This document shows, piece after piece, positions 52,729 through 60,827 of a stretch of DNA of 64,000 nt (position 1 is the first letter of the stretch; every line of letters starts with the position of its first letter). The stretch is from the NCBI RefSeq assembly GCF_016862975.1, contig NZ_BONZ01000031.1:1-64000 (forward strand), read 5' to 3'. Made by a program: the position numbers and the translations under genes. The DNA comes from Rugosimonospora africana. Its GTDB lineage: Bacteria; Actinomycetota; Actinomycetes; Mycobacteriales; Micromonosporaceae. The notes under the pieces were generated by a model. It was not told where the DNA came from. It saw only the letters and a list, made by a program, of their open reading frames with translations, and ran no database searches.

Positions 52729-53184
52729 ATGGCGGAATCTCAAGCGTCCCTGCCGGGTCTGGTCAGCGACGCTGACCACCTGAGCCTGTCCCGCCTGGTC
52801 GTCGAAAGCACGTGGCGGGTCGACTCCGGTCGGGCCGGCACGCTGCACGAGTTGTTCGTCGACGACGGGGAACTGCGGGTCGAGCAGACCTACCGCGGCC
52901 GCGAGGCGATCCGGGCCTGGGGTCAGGCGCTCGAACGAGCCAATCCCTACCCCGGCATCCGGCACCTGGCGTCGAATCTGCGCTTCGTCGCCTCGGCCGT
53001 CGACGGCGAGGGCCGCGACACCGCCGAGGGCGTCACCGTGCTGACGGTCTACGTCAACGACGCCGACGGCCGGCCCACGAGCACTCCCTGGGTTGTCGGC
53101 GAAGACCACGACCGCTTCGTCCGTACCGAAGCCGGCTGGCGCTTCACGCACCGAAGCTGGATCCAGCTCTTCACTCGCGATTGA
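52729..53184 (+). CDS. SnoaL-like/NTF2-like protein
   Basis: A 151-residue alpha+beta cone protein. A helical start (DHLSLSRLVVESTWRVDSGR) is followed by ELFVDDGELRVEQTYRGREAIRAWG and ending strands VTVLTVYVNDADG and WRFTHRSWIQLFTRD. This is the common actinobacterial 'nuclear transport factor 2 family' arrangement, used by isomerases, cyclases, hydrolases and ligand-binding proteins. Active residues cannot be assigned with confidence; Asp and His near the cavity fit a polyketide cyclase-like pocket. It stands alone, 116 bases after the ABC operon, with no clear partner. Confidence 0.8.
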   Translation: MAESQASLPGLVSDADHLSLSRLVVESTWRVDSGRAGTLHELFVDDGELRVEQTYRGREAIRAWGQALERANPYPGIRHLASNLRFVASAVDGEGRDTAEGVTVLTVYVNDADGRPTSTPWVVGEDHDRFVRTEAGWRFTHRSWIQLFTRD

Positions 53185-53278
53185 GAGTACGTCCACGCGG
53201 CGGCAGCGTCGGGACCGGTAGGGGTCGGCCGTGTCTGGCCCCGCCTCGCGCCCATCCCTCTGGCGCTGCGGGACGCCG

Positions 53279-53665
53279 CTATGACGTGACCACGACACCG
53301 CCGATGCCGGTGCGCCCGGCCGGGGTGCCGACGAGTTCGACCGTCACGCCGGCGCGGACACGTTCCCCAAAGACATCGACGATAGCCTCCGTAACTCCGG
53401 AGATGAGGCGGGCGACGATTTCCTCGGCGTCGGGTCGGCTGAACGCGGCTTCCTTGATGCCGAATGTGACGCTGGGCGAGGGCGCCTGCGCTGGCGCGCC
53501 GCCGATGCCCCATCGGTTGGGCGGCAGGCCAATCAACTGCACGACCGCGATGCTTCGCGCCCACTCCCCGTAGACCGCGACGACCGCGTCGGTCAGTTTC
53601 TCGATCAGGGCGGTCTCGCGGCCGGCCAGGTCGCTCTCCAGTACCTGGACGCTGAGGTGGGGCAT
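53279..53665 (-). CDS. Fused tautomerase (4-oxalocrotonate tautomerase superfamily)
   Basis: A 128-residue protein starting MPHLSVQVLE, so that Pro becomes residue 1 after Met removal, as needed for catalysis in this superfamily. It contains two beta-alpha-beta halves: residues to about 63 ending LPPNRWGIGG, and a second half ending TPAGRTGIGG. The second half has no internal Pro at the equivalent first position (it follows TFGIKEAAF), typical of fused members such as the cis-CaaD/MSAD group. The ATG at 53665 is preceded by GGAGGAT. An upstream extension adds residues that would block Pro1 and is rejected. Substrate unknown. Confidence 0.85.
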   Translation of the reverse strand: MPHLSVQVLESDLAGRETALIEKLTDAVVAVYGEWARSIAVVQLIGLPPNRWGIGGAPAQAPSPSVTFGIKEAAFSRPDAEEIVARLISGVTEAIVDVFGERVRAGVTVELVGTPAGRTGIGGVVVTS

Positions 53666-53740
53666 GCCATCCTCCATGCAGGGTTCAGTTTGCCTACGAA
53701 TTAGCTTTGATAACAAAGCTATCCCGGGCGTGGGTGGATG

Positions 53741-54019
53741 TCAACGCAGGTTCGGTTGGCCGGCCGAGCCGGGCTGCGATCGCACTCGTTGAAGGTTGAG
53801 CGTGGCCGCGACGGCGGCGAGGTCCGCGAAGTCCTTGTCGCACACCGCCCAGGTGCTGTAGCCGTGCGCGTTGTGGCAGGTGCCCCAGCGACCGTAGTCG
53901 GTGTACCAGCGGGCCACTGCCGAGGCGCCATCCGAAGCTCGGTCGTACACCCAGATTTTGTCTCCGTAGGGCTGGAACTCTACAGAGGAGCCCGGGCCAG
54001 GGGCGCGTCGTAGACTGCG
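53741..54019 (-). pseudogene. Remnant of a small secreted protein (C-terminal part only)
   Basis: The translation reads SSVEFQPYGDKIWVYDRASD, then TDYGRWGTCHNAHGYSTWAV and CDKDFADLAAVAATLNL. A pair of Cys and the strand pattern FxPYGDxxxVYDxxxDG are those of small exported actinobacterial proteins of about 120-140 residues that normally begin with a signal peptide. Here the frame runs upstream into the divergent cupin gene without any start codon or signal peptide near the conserved part. The most likely reading is a truncated gene. A start lost by local rearrangement or a rare start cannot be excluded. No function is assigned to the family as far as I know. Confidence 0.55.
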
Positions 54020-54056
54020 CCTGCTTGAAACGGCACCTGATTGAGAGGCCAGCACA

Positions 54057-54551
54057 GTGACCGGTAACGGCAATTCCGACTGGGGTCGGGACGGGTGGGC
54101 GATCCAGCCCGGCGAGGGCACGATGATCGAGCTTGGCGGCCCGCACCGGCCGGAGATCCTTGTCCGTGGGGCTGACGTCGGCGGCGCTCTCGGCAGCTTC
54201 ATCTTCCACCATGACGTCATCGCCGAGAACCCGCCGCATGCGCACCTCAACTTCATGAAGATCGCGTACGTGCTCGATGGCGAGTACCACTTCCGGGTGG
54301 GCGACGCCGAGTTCTCCGGCGGTCCGGGCACCATGGTGGTCGTGCCGCGGGGCGCACACCACACGTTTGTCACGCCGACCGGCGGCAGGCTGCTGTTCGT
54401 CAGCGCGCCGGCCGGCAACGAGGAGCTGTTCGAGGAACTCGGCCGCCTCGGACCGAGCCCGACCGCGGACGAGGTGGCCGCGGTCGACGAGCGCTTCGCC
54501 ACCGAGCGGCTGCCGGGAGACGAGGGGCGCCCCTGGAGCCAGCTGCGCTGA
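54057..54551 (+). CDS. Cupin-domain protein
   Basis: A 164-residue cupin with conserved metal-site motifs: PPHAHLNFMKIAYVLDGEYH (motif 1) and GTMVVVPRGAHHTFVTP (motif 2). It resembles quercetin-dioxygenase-like or sugar-binding cupins with an added helical C-terminus (AVDERFATERLPGD). The GTG start at 54057 follows GAGAGG. It stands divergent from the secreted-protein remnant and 112 bases ahead of the protease, without an obvious pathway partner. Only weak similarity to the cupin at 735-1214 beyond the motifs. Confidence 0.85.
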   Translation: MTGNGNSDWGRDGWAIQPGEGTMIELGGPHRPEILVRGADVGGALGSFIFHHDVIAENPPHAHLNFMKIAYVLDGEYHFRVGDAEFSGGPGTMVVVPRGAHHTFVTPTGGRLLFVSAPAGNEELFEELGRLGPSPTADEVAAVDERFATERLPGDEGRPWSQLR

Positions 54552-54663
54552 GGATCCGTGCCCGCAACCTGGCGCGAGCAGTGATCCAGGTCACTCGGGA
54601 TGAACTTTCATCCCCCGGACACGTCCGGAGCACCTGGATACTTCTCGCGTTCACCCAGGGAGA

Positions 54664-57600
54664 ATGATGAGATCAGCTCGCAAGATATCGGCGCTGGCAC
54701 TGCCGCTGGTGCTGGGCGTCTTGGCGGTGGCTCCGAGCGGTACGGCGGCGTCGGCGCAGCCGCAGGCTCCGAAGCCGTCGACGGCCCCCGCGTTCGCGTC
54801 CAAGCCCCACACGGTCACCCTGATCACCGGCGACACCGTCCACATCAGTACCAAGGATGGTGCGACGGCCATCGACGTCGTGCCGGGCAAGGGACGGGAA
54901 CGGATCCCGTTCGTCAAGGACAGCGCCGGCAAGGACGTGCGGGTCATCCCCGCCGACGCCGTCGGCCTTCTCAACCGGGGCAAGCTCGACGAGCGGCTGT
55001 TCGACATCTCGACGCTGGTCGACTTCGGCTACGACGACACCCGGGCCACCCTGCCGCTCATCGTCGCGCACGCCGGCGCCGCGCCCGCCGGTGTCGTCGG
55101 GGCGAGGACCACCCGACAGCTCTCCGGGGCGGACGCCGTCGCGGAGAGCCGCACGGACGCGGTGTCCTTCTGGAACGGCATCACGTCCGCCGCGAGTGGC
55201 AACCAGCGGCAACTGCGGGCCGGGTTCGACAAGATCTGGCTCGACGGGCTGCGCCACCCCACCCTCGACGTTAGCGTCCCGATGACCGGCGCGCCCCAGG
55301 CATGGCAGGCCGGCTGGACCGGAACGGGGGTGAAGGTCGGCGTGATCGACACCGGCATCGACCAGACCCACCCCGACCTGGCCGGCCGCGTTGCCGCCGC
55401 GGAGAACTTCACCACCGACCCGGACACCCTCGACCGGGTCGGCCACGGTACCCACGTCGCCTCCACCATCGCCGGCGACGGGGCCGCCTCGCAGGGCCGG
55501 TACAAGGGCATGGCGCCCGGCGCGACCCTCTACAGCGCCAAGGTCTGCACCGAGGAGGGTTGCCCGGAGTCGGCGATCCTGGCCGGCATGACCTGGGTGG
55601 CGCAGCAGGGCGTCACGATCGCCAACATGAGCCTCGGCGGCCCGGACAGCCCGGGGACCGACCCGGTCGAGGCGGCCCTGACCGACCTCACCCACCGCTA
55701 CGGCGTGCTGTTCGTTGTCGCCGCGGGCAACGACGGCGAGTCCGGCGAGTCCACGGTGAACTCGCCGGGCGACGTGACCGAGGCGCTGACCGTGGGCGCG
55801 GTGACCAAGACGGGTGACCTGGCCGACTTCTCCAGCCGGGGCCCGCGCACCAGCGACGCCGGCATCAAGCCGGACATCACCGCGCCGGGCGTCGGCATCG
55901 TCGCCGCCCGCAGTTCGACCTCGGACCTGCCGCCGGACGACGAGAACCCGCAGTACACCAACCTGTCCGGCACCTCGATGGCGACTCCGCACGTGGCCGG
56001 CGCGGCGGCGATCCTGGCCCAGCAGCACCCGGACTGGACGCCTGAGCAGATCAAGTCCACGCTGATGGCGGCGGCGCAGCCCAGTGCCGCCATCGGCGTC
56101 TACGAGCAGGGCGCGGGCTTCGTCAACGTCGCCCGGGCGATCGGGCAGACCGTCACGGCGAGCCCGGTCAGCGTCGCCTTCGAGCGGACCACCGCGGCGC
56201 AGAAGAGCACGGTCACGTACGCCAACAGCGGCCCTTCCGCCCTGACCCTGGCTGTGGCCCTCGACGCCAAGGACGCCGACGGCGCCCCGGCACCGGCCGG
56301 CCTGTTCAGCCTGTCCGCCTCCTCGGTGACGGTCCCGGCCGGCGGCACGGCCACCGTGACCGTCAACGTGGCGGCCGGCGCCAACCTGCCCGACCTCTAC
56401 TTCGGCGGCGAGGTGACCGCCACCGGCGGCGGCGCCCAGGTGCAGACCCCGGTCGCGCTCGACGTCGCCCGCCACCAGCTGAACCTGAAGCTCGTCGGGC
56501 CGGACGGAACGGCGCCCACGGCCGACCAGGGCTGGGTCACTCTCCTGACCGATCTGGACCGGCAGACCGTCCAGGAACTCGACGACCCCACGGCCACCGA
56601 GTACCGGCTGCGCGCGGGCCACTATCTGGTCCAGACCTACCTGTTGACCGGCGACCCGAACTTCCCGAACATCACGTCGCTGGTGCGCCCGAGCCTCGAC
56701 CTGACCAGGGATCAGGCGCTGACCATGGACGCCCGCCTGGCAAAGCCGATCGCGGTGTCGGTACCGAACCCGAAGGCCACCGCGGTCTTCCAGGAGGCCG
56801 GCTGGACGATCCGGACCCAGCAGCCGCAGATCTGGGGCAGCAACGACCCGTACGGCGTGCTGATGAACGTTCCCCTCGACCACCTGAGGACCGCGCAGAT
56901 CGGGGCCGGCAAGACGCCCGGCTTCGTTTCCTACGTCAACGGGATGTGGGGCCAGGTTGCCCAGGACGGCACCCTGCACAACAGCCCGTATGTCTACCGG
57001 GTCTACCTGTACGAGCCGGAGAAGATGATGACCGGGCTGAGCCGGAAGCTGGGCGCGAAGGACTTCGCCACGGTCCGCTCCCAGATCAGCGCGGACGTGG
57101 CCGGTGTGCCGGTGTCGCGGTTCGCGGTGGCGCACGCGCCCGGCAACTCGCCGGTCTACCGGTCCAACGACGAGCGTTCGGCCCCGCCGAAGTTCACCTA
57201 CGACGTGCCGAACACCATCACCGAGTACTACAACCAGGACAAGCAGGCGGTGTGGCAGTCGACCTCGGCCCAGCAGGGGTACACGTACTACGAGTCGGCG
57301 TGGACCAGCTTCAAGCCCGGGCACACGTACGACGTGAAGTGGGCCAACGGGGTGATCGGGCCGGTCTTCCCGGAGCCGAACTTCGGCCAGCAGTGGTCTA
57401 CCCGCTACTGGGGCGACACGATGGGCGGCCCGGGGCCGTTGCACGGCGACGGCGCCGGGCACGACGGCTTCCGGTTTGTCGACGGCGGCAGCGTGCAGGT
57501 CAACCTCTACCGTGACGGGGTCAAGGTCGGCGACGCGAACCAGGCGCCCTGGGCGTGGGACGTGCCCGCGGCCACGGGTGACTACCGGTTGACCGCAACG

Positions 57601-58011
57601 TTCCGCAGCGACCCGGCGTTCACCACCTCGACCGTGGTCGACGCGGCGTGGACCTTCACGTCCGGGCACGTGGGCGACGGCGACCTGGTGAAGCTGCCGA
57701 TGACGGCGATCCGGTTCACCCCGGACCTCGACATCGACAACCGGGCGCCGGCCGACCGGCTGTTCGCCATCCCGGTCTCGCTCGATCGTCAGGTCGGGGC
57801 GGCGAAGGCCCGGACCACGACCTTGACTGTCGAGGCATCGTTCGACGATGGCAAGACCTGGCAGAAGCTGACCGTGCTGCGCTCCGGTGAGAAGGCGCTC
57901 GCCTGGGTACGCAACCCGGCCGGCACTGGCTTTGTCTCGTTGCGGGCCGCCGCGACGGACAGCAGCGGTAACACGGTCAACGAGACCATCATCCGCGCCT
58001 ACCGGTACTGA
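54664..58011 (+). CDS. Secreted subtilisin-like serine protease (S8 family), large
   Basis: A 1115-residue exported protease. The signal peptide covers about residues 1-32 (ALALPLVLGVLAVAPSG, cleavage near ASA). A propeptide-like region of about 170 residues precedes the S8 domain. Catalytic triad: Asp229 in VGVIDTGIDQTHPDL, His261 in GHGTHVASTIAGDG, Ser438 in NLSGTSMATPHVAGAA; oxyanion Asn356 in VVAAGNDGE. After about residue 490 a long C-terminal half contains beta-sandwich segments (VTVPAGGTATVTVNVA) and no sorting motif, so it is probably released. AGGGAGA precedes ATG 54664. The 3' end overlaps that of the convergent SARP gene by 13 bases. Degradation of extracellular protein is the expected role. 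Confidence 0.93.
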   Translation: MMRSARKISALALPLVLGVLAVAPSGTAASAQPQAPKPSTAPAFASKPHTVTLITGDTVHISTKDGATAIDVVPGKGRERIPFVKDSAGKDVRVIPADAVGLLNRGKLDERLFDISTLVDFGYDDTRATLPLIVAHAGAAPAGVVGARTTRQLSGADAVAESRTDAVSFWNGITSAASGNQRQLRAGFDKIWLDGLRHPTLDVSVPMTGAPQAWQAGWTGTGVKVGVIDTGIDQTHPDLAGRVAAAENFTTDPDTLDRVGHGTHVASTIAGDGAASQGRYKGMAPGATLYSAKVCTEEGCPESAILAGMTWVAQQGVTIANMSLGGPDSPGTDPVEAALTDLTHRYGVLFVVAAGNDGESGESTVNSPGDVTEALTVGAVTKTGDLADFSSRGPRTSDAGIKPDITAPGVGIVAARSSTSDLPPDDENPQYTNLSGTSMATPHVAGAAAILAQQHPDWTPEQIKSTLMAAAQPSAAIGVYEQGAGFVNVARAIGQTVTASPVSVAFERTTAAQKSTVTYANSGPSALTLAVALDAKDADGAPAPAGLFSLSASSVTVPAGGTATVTVNVAAGANLPDLYFGGEVTATGGGAQVQTPVALDVARHQLNLKLVGPDGTAPTADQGWVTLLTDLDRQTVQELDDPTATEYRLRAGHYLVQTYLLTGDPNFPNITSLVRPSLDLTRDQALTMDARLAKPIAVSVPNPKATAVFQEAGWTIRTQQPQIWGSNDPYGVLMNVPLDHLRTAQIGAGKTPGFVSYVNGMWGQVAQDGTLHNSPYVYRVYLYEPEKMMTGLSRKLGAKDFATVRSQISADVAGVPVSRFAVAHAPGNSPVYRSNDERSAPPKFTYDVPNTITEYYNQDKQAVWQSTSAQQGYTYYESAWTSFKPGHTYDVKWANGVIGPVFPEPNFGQQWSTRYWGDTMGGPGPLHGDGAGHDGFRFVDGGSVQVNLYRDGVKVGDANQAPWAWDVPAATGDYRLTATFRSDPAFTTSTVVDAAWTFTSGHVGDGDLVKLPMTAIRFTPDLDIDNRAPADRLFAIPVSLDRQVGAAKARTTTLTVEASFDDGKTWQKLTVLRSGEKALAWVRNPAGTGFVSLRAAATDSSGNTVNETIIRAYRY

Positions 58012-60041
58012 GAGTGGGTCCCGGACGCGGCGCGCACCGGCGCCGCGTCCGGGTCACCGGCGCCGGTGCGGCCGCTGGCCCAGCCGGCCCGCTCGATGGC
58101 GGCGCTCCGTTCGATGGCGGCCCGCCGCTCGGCCGCGTCGTCGTGCTCCTCTCCGAGTTCCGCGGCATAGGCGCGCAGCAGACAATGCATCCGCCACCGG
58201 CCGTCGCCCGGCTGGATCAGTTGCTGCGCCTCGAGTTCGGCGAGCAGGCCGTGGGCGCGGCGCGCGGACACCCCGCCGACCGCGGCCGCCGACCGCCAGC
58301 TCAGCTCCCCGCTCGGATGCAGGGGCAGCAGCCGGAAGAGCCGGGCCGCCTCAGAGGTCAGGGCTCGGTAGGACCAGGAGAAGACCGCCTCCAGATCAGC
58401 CCTGGCGTCCCCGAAACCGGCCAGCCGGCCGTCGGCCCCGGCCAGCTCACCGGCGACCGCGGACAGGCCCAGCCCGGGCCGGCCGAGGCTGCGGGTGGCG
58501 ACCAGCGCCAGGGCCAGCGGCAGCCGCTCGCACCGCGTGATGATCTCGTCGACGGCGTCCGGGTCGGCGACCGCCGCGTCGCCGAGCCACCGGATGAGCA
58601 GTTCGCGCGCCTCGGCGTCGGTCAGCGGGTCGAGGTGCAGCGAGTGAACGCCGACCAGCCCGGAGATCCGGCGGCGGCTGGTGGCGATGACCAGACTGCC
58701 GCCGGTGCCGGGCAGCAGGTGCCGGATCTGGTCGCGGTCGCGGCAGTTGTCGAGCAGGATCAGCATCCGGCGCTTCGCCAGGATGCCGCGGAACAGGCCG
58801 GCCTGGGCGTGCAGGTCCGCCGGGATGGCGCCCGGCGCGACCCCGAGGGACCACAGGAAGCCGCGCAGCGCCTCCGCCGGTCCCATCACCGAGTCGCCCG
58901 GGCCGAAGCCGCGCAGATCCGCGTGCAACTGCCCATCGGGGTAGCGGCCGGCCAACCGGTGAGCCAGGTGCACCGCGAGGGTGGTCTTCCCTACGCCGGG
59001 CATCCCGTCGATGACCAGCGCGGAGGCCCGCCGGTCCGCGGGCAGCAGCTCCCGCGCGGCGGCCAGGATGCTGTGGCGGCCGGTGAAGTAGGGGTGGTCG
59101 GCCGGCAACTGCATCGGCGGCTCGGCCCCGGCCGACGGCTTCGGGCCGCGGCGCGGCGTCCGGCGCGTCGAGCTGAAGTCGTCGGAGTCGGCGTCGAGCA
59201 AGCTTTCGCGGGCGTCGACCAGGCTTTCGCGGGCGTCGACCAGGCTCTCCCGGGCGTCGAGCAGGCTTTCGCGGGCGTCGAGCAGGCTGTCGCGGGCGTC
59301 GAGCAGGCTGTCGCGGGCGGCGCGCAGGTCGTCGCCCGGCTGGATGCCCAGCTCGTCGGCGAGCCGGTGCTCGATCTCGGCATAGGCCGCATGCGCCTCG
59401 GCCCGCCGGCCGTCCGCGGCCAGCGCCAGCAACAGTCGCGCCTGCAGCGCCTCGTCCAGCGGCTCGTAGTCCGCGGCCTGCCGGATCGCGGGCAGCACCG
59501 CGTGGACGCACCCGGCCCGCACGGCGGCGTCGGCCGCCGCCCGGACGGCCGCGGACCGCTCCCTGTCGACCGCGGCGAAGTCCGGATGCGCCCGGCCGCC
59601 GGCCCGCAGGCCGGCGGCACACCGGTCGCGCCACAGCGCCAGCGCCTGCCGGTAGAGCTCGACGGCCGGCTCGCCGGAGCTGTGGCCGGCCTCGGCGACC
59701 AGGTGGCGGAACCGCAGCAGATCCAGCGACTGCCCGTCGACGCACAGCTGGTACTGCGCGCCGTCGCGGATCAGCACCGAGCCGGATGCCCGCGTGGGCA
59801 GGCTCGGCTCGAAGAGCCGCCGCAGCATCCCGACGTGCCGGTGCACCACATTGACCGCGCTGGGCGGGGGATCGGACTCCCAGAGCAGGTCGACGAACTC
59901 GGTGATGCTGACCGCGCCGCCCGCTCGGGCCAGCAGCAACGCCAGGATCAGCCGCTGCTGCCGGGTACCCAGGTCGATCTCGGACTGGCCGCGCCAGGCC
60001 CGCACCGGGCCGAGGACGGCGAAAGACAGCGGGCCGGTCAT
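57999..60041 (-). CDS. SARP/AfsR-type regulator without TPR region, with heptad repeat linker
   Basis: About 680 residues. The N-terminal OmpR-like DNA-binding domain (FAVLGPVRAWRGQSEIDLGT, VNVVHRHVGMLRRLF) is followed by the bacterial activation domain (LDLLRFRHLVAEAG, LLALAADGRRAEAHAAY). An NB-ARC-type ATPase follows with Walker A IDGMPGVGKTTLAVHLAH. Six 7-residue units (ARDSLLD/ARESLVD) join activation and ATPase domains. The C-terminal TPR region seen in the neighbouring 937-residue SARP is absent: the proteins match up to LRAYAAELGEE, after which this one ends in a short low-complexity tail. The stop overlaps the convergent protease end. ATG 60041 matches the domain start. Likely a pathway-specific or pleiotropic activator, perhaps ligand-independent because of the lost TPR region. 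Confidence 0.85.
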   Translation of the reverse strand: MTGPLSFAVLGPVRAWRGQSEIDLGTRQQRLILALLLARAGGAVSITEFVDLLWESDPPPSAVNVVHRHVGMLRRLFEPSLPTRASGSVLIRDGAQYQLCVDGQSLDLLRFRHLVAEAGHSSGEPAVELYRQALALWRDRCAAGLRAGGRAHPDFAAVDRERSAAVRAAADAAVRAGCVHAVLPAIRQAADYEPLDEALQARLLLALAADGRRAEAHAAYAEIEHRLADELGIQPGDDLRAARDSLLDARDSLLDARESLLDARESLVDARESLVDARESLLDADSDDFSSTRRTPRRGPKPSAGAEPPMQLPADHPYFTGRHSILAAARELLPADRRASALVIDGMPGVGKTTLAVHLAHRLAGRYPDGQLHADLRGFGPGDSVMGPAEALRGFLWSLGVAPGAIPADLHAQAGLFRGILAKRRMLILLDNCRDRDQIRHLLPGTGGSLVIATSRRRISGLVGVHSLHLDPLTDAEARELLIRWLGDAAVADPDAVDEIITRCERLPLALALVATRSLGRPGLGLSAVAGELAGADGRLAGFGDARADLEAVFSWSYRALTSEAARLFRLLPLHPSGELSWRSAAAVGGVSARRAHGLLAELEAQQLIQPGDGRWRMHCLLRAYAAELGEEHDDAAERRAAIERSAAIERAGWASGRTGAGDPDAAPVRAASGTHSQYR
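58020..58053. terminator. Hairpin at the convergent 3' ends of protease and SARP genes
   Basis: 13-bp perfect stem (58020-58032 with 58041-58053), 8-base loop, starting nine bases after the protease stop. It lies inside the last codons of the SARP frame. It would terminate protease transcription; no T run follows. Confidence 0.6.
59191..59316 (-). repeat. 21-bp tandem repeat, six units, in frame within the SARP gene
   Basis: Six gapless 21-base units (such as GCGTCGAGCAGGCTGTCGCGG on the plus strand, given here as its first 20 bases GCGTCGAGCAGGCTGTCGCG) encode the heptads ARDSLLD, ARESLLD and ARESLVD. A degenerate seventh unit follows. The heptads would form an amphipathic, possibly coiled-coil helix between activation and ATPase domains. 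Confidence 0.88.
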
Positions 60042-60190
60042 CCCTGATGCGATCCCTGTGCGTGTGCGGTGCTGGTTGCCTCGTCCGCCGAAGCATGGCA
60101 GGGCCCGCACCGGGAAACGGGCGCGCCGCCGCGGCAATGTGAGCTTCGACTCGGCGGCGCCGGATTGCCGGGCGGTGCCCTCGCGCCCGC

Positions 60191-60715
60191 TCAGGCCGCT
60201 TGCAGGCCGGTACGAAGGGCGCGCAGCGCATAGTGGGTCCGCGACTTCACCGTGCCGATCGGTACGCCCAACCGGCCCGCGACCTCGGCCGGTGACCGCC
60301 CGACCAGGTAGACCTCGCAGAGCAGGCGGCGTTGCGCCGGACTCAGCCGGTCCAGCGCGTCCCGGATGGCGTAGGACGCCAGCGCCGCGCCGGTGGTGTC
60401 CTCACCCGCGGGAATCCAGGTCATGTCGACGAGCTGGACCTCGTCCGGGCGGCCCCGCTGCAGCCGGACGCGGTCGACGACCAGCCGCCGGGCGACGGTG
60501 AACAGCCACCGGCGGGCGGCATCGGGCTCGGCGGGCACCGCGTCGAGGTGCCGCCAGGCTCGCAGCATCGTCTCCTGGAGCAGATCCTCGGCGCTCTGCC
60601 GCTGGCCGCGGGTCAGGACGAGCAGCAGACGCAGCACGGCGCGGGCGTGGTCGGCATGCAGCGCGGTCATGCGCTCGGCCCGGCCGGCCGGTGATCTCTC
60701 GGGTTCCCGCGGCAC
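60191..60715 (-). CDS. ECF (group 4) RNA polymerase sigma factor
   Basis: About 174 residues. Region 2 shows QSAEDLLQETMLRAWRHLDA and ARRWLFTVARRLVVDRVR. Region 4 shows ALDRLSPAQRRLLCEVYLVG, then SPAEVAGRLGVPIGTVKSRT, the -35-binding helix-turn-helix. There is no extra C-terminal domain, and no adjacent gene looks like an anti-sigma factor. The GTG at 60715 is chosen because GGGGGAC lies just upstream; ATG 60754 and ATG 60670 are alternatives. It sits between two SARP regulators on the same strand, about 110 bases from the upstream SARP, so they may be co-regulated. Target promoters unknown. Confidence 0.88.
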   Translation of the reverse strand: MPREPERSPAGRAERMTALHADHARAVLRLLLVLTRGQRQSAEDLLQETMLRAWRHLDAVPAEPDAARRWLFTVARRLVVDRVRLQRGRPDEVQLVDMTWIPAGEDTTGAALASYAIRDALDRLSPAQRRLLCEVYLVGRSPAEVAGRLGVPIGTVKSRTHYALRALRTGLQAA

Positions 60716-60827
60716 GATGTCCCCCGTAACCAGTAGCAACGGTGAATGAGGCATGAGCCTAGGGACGATGCGGAGGGATGGACTGACGCGTGAGTGCGAA
60801 TCGAGTGCCGTCGCCGATCGCGATCGG

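Noticed and set aside
54673-57669. 998-codon open frame antisense to the protease gene
   Set aside because: It is fully opposite a gene with intact catalytic motifs, has Arg/Gly/Val-rich composition without domains, and is the usual antisense shadow of high-GC coding DNA.
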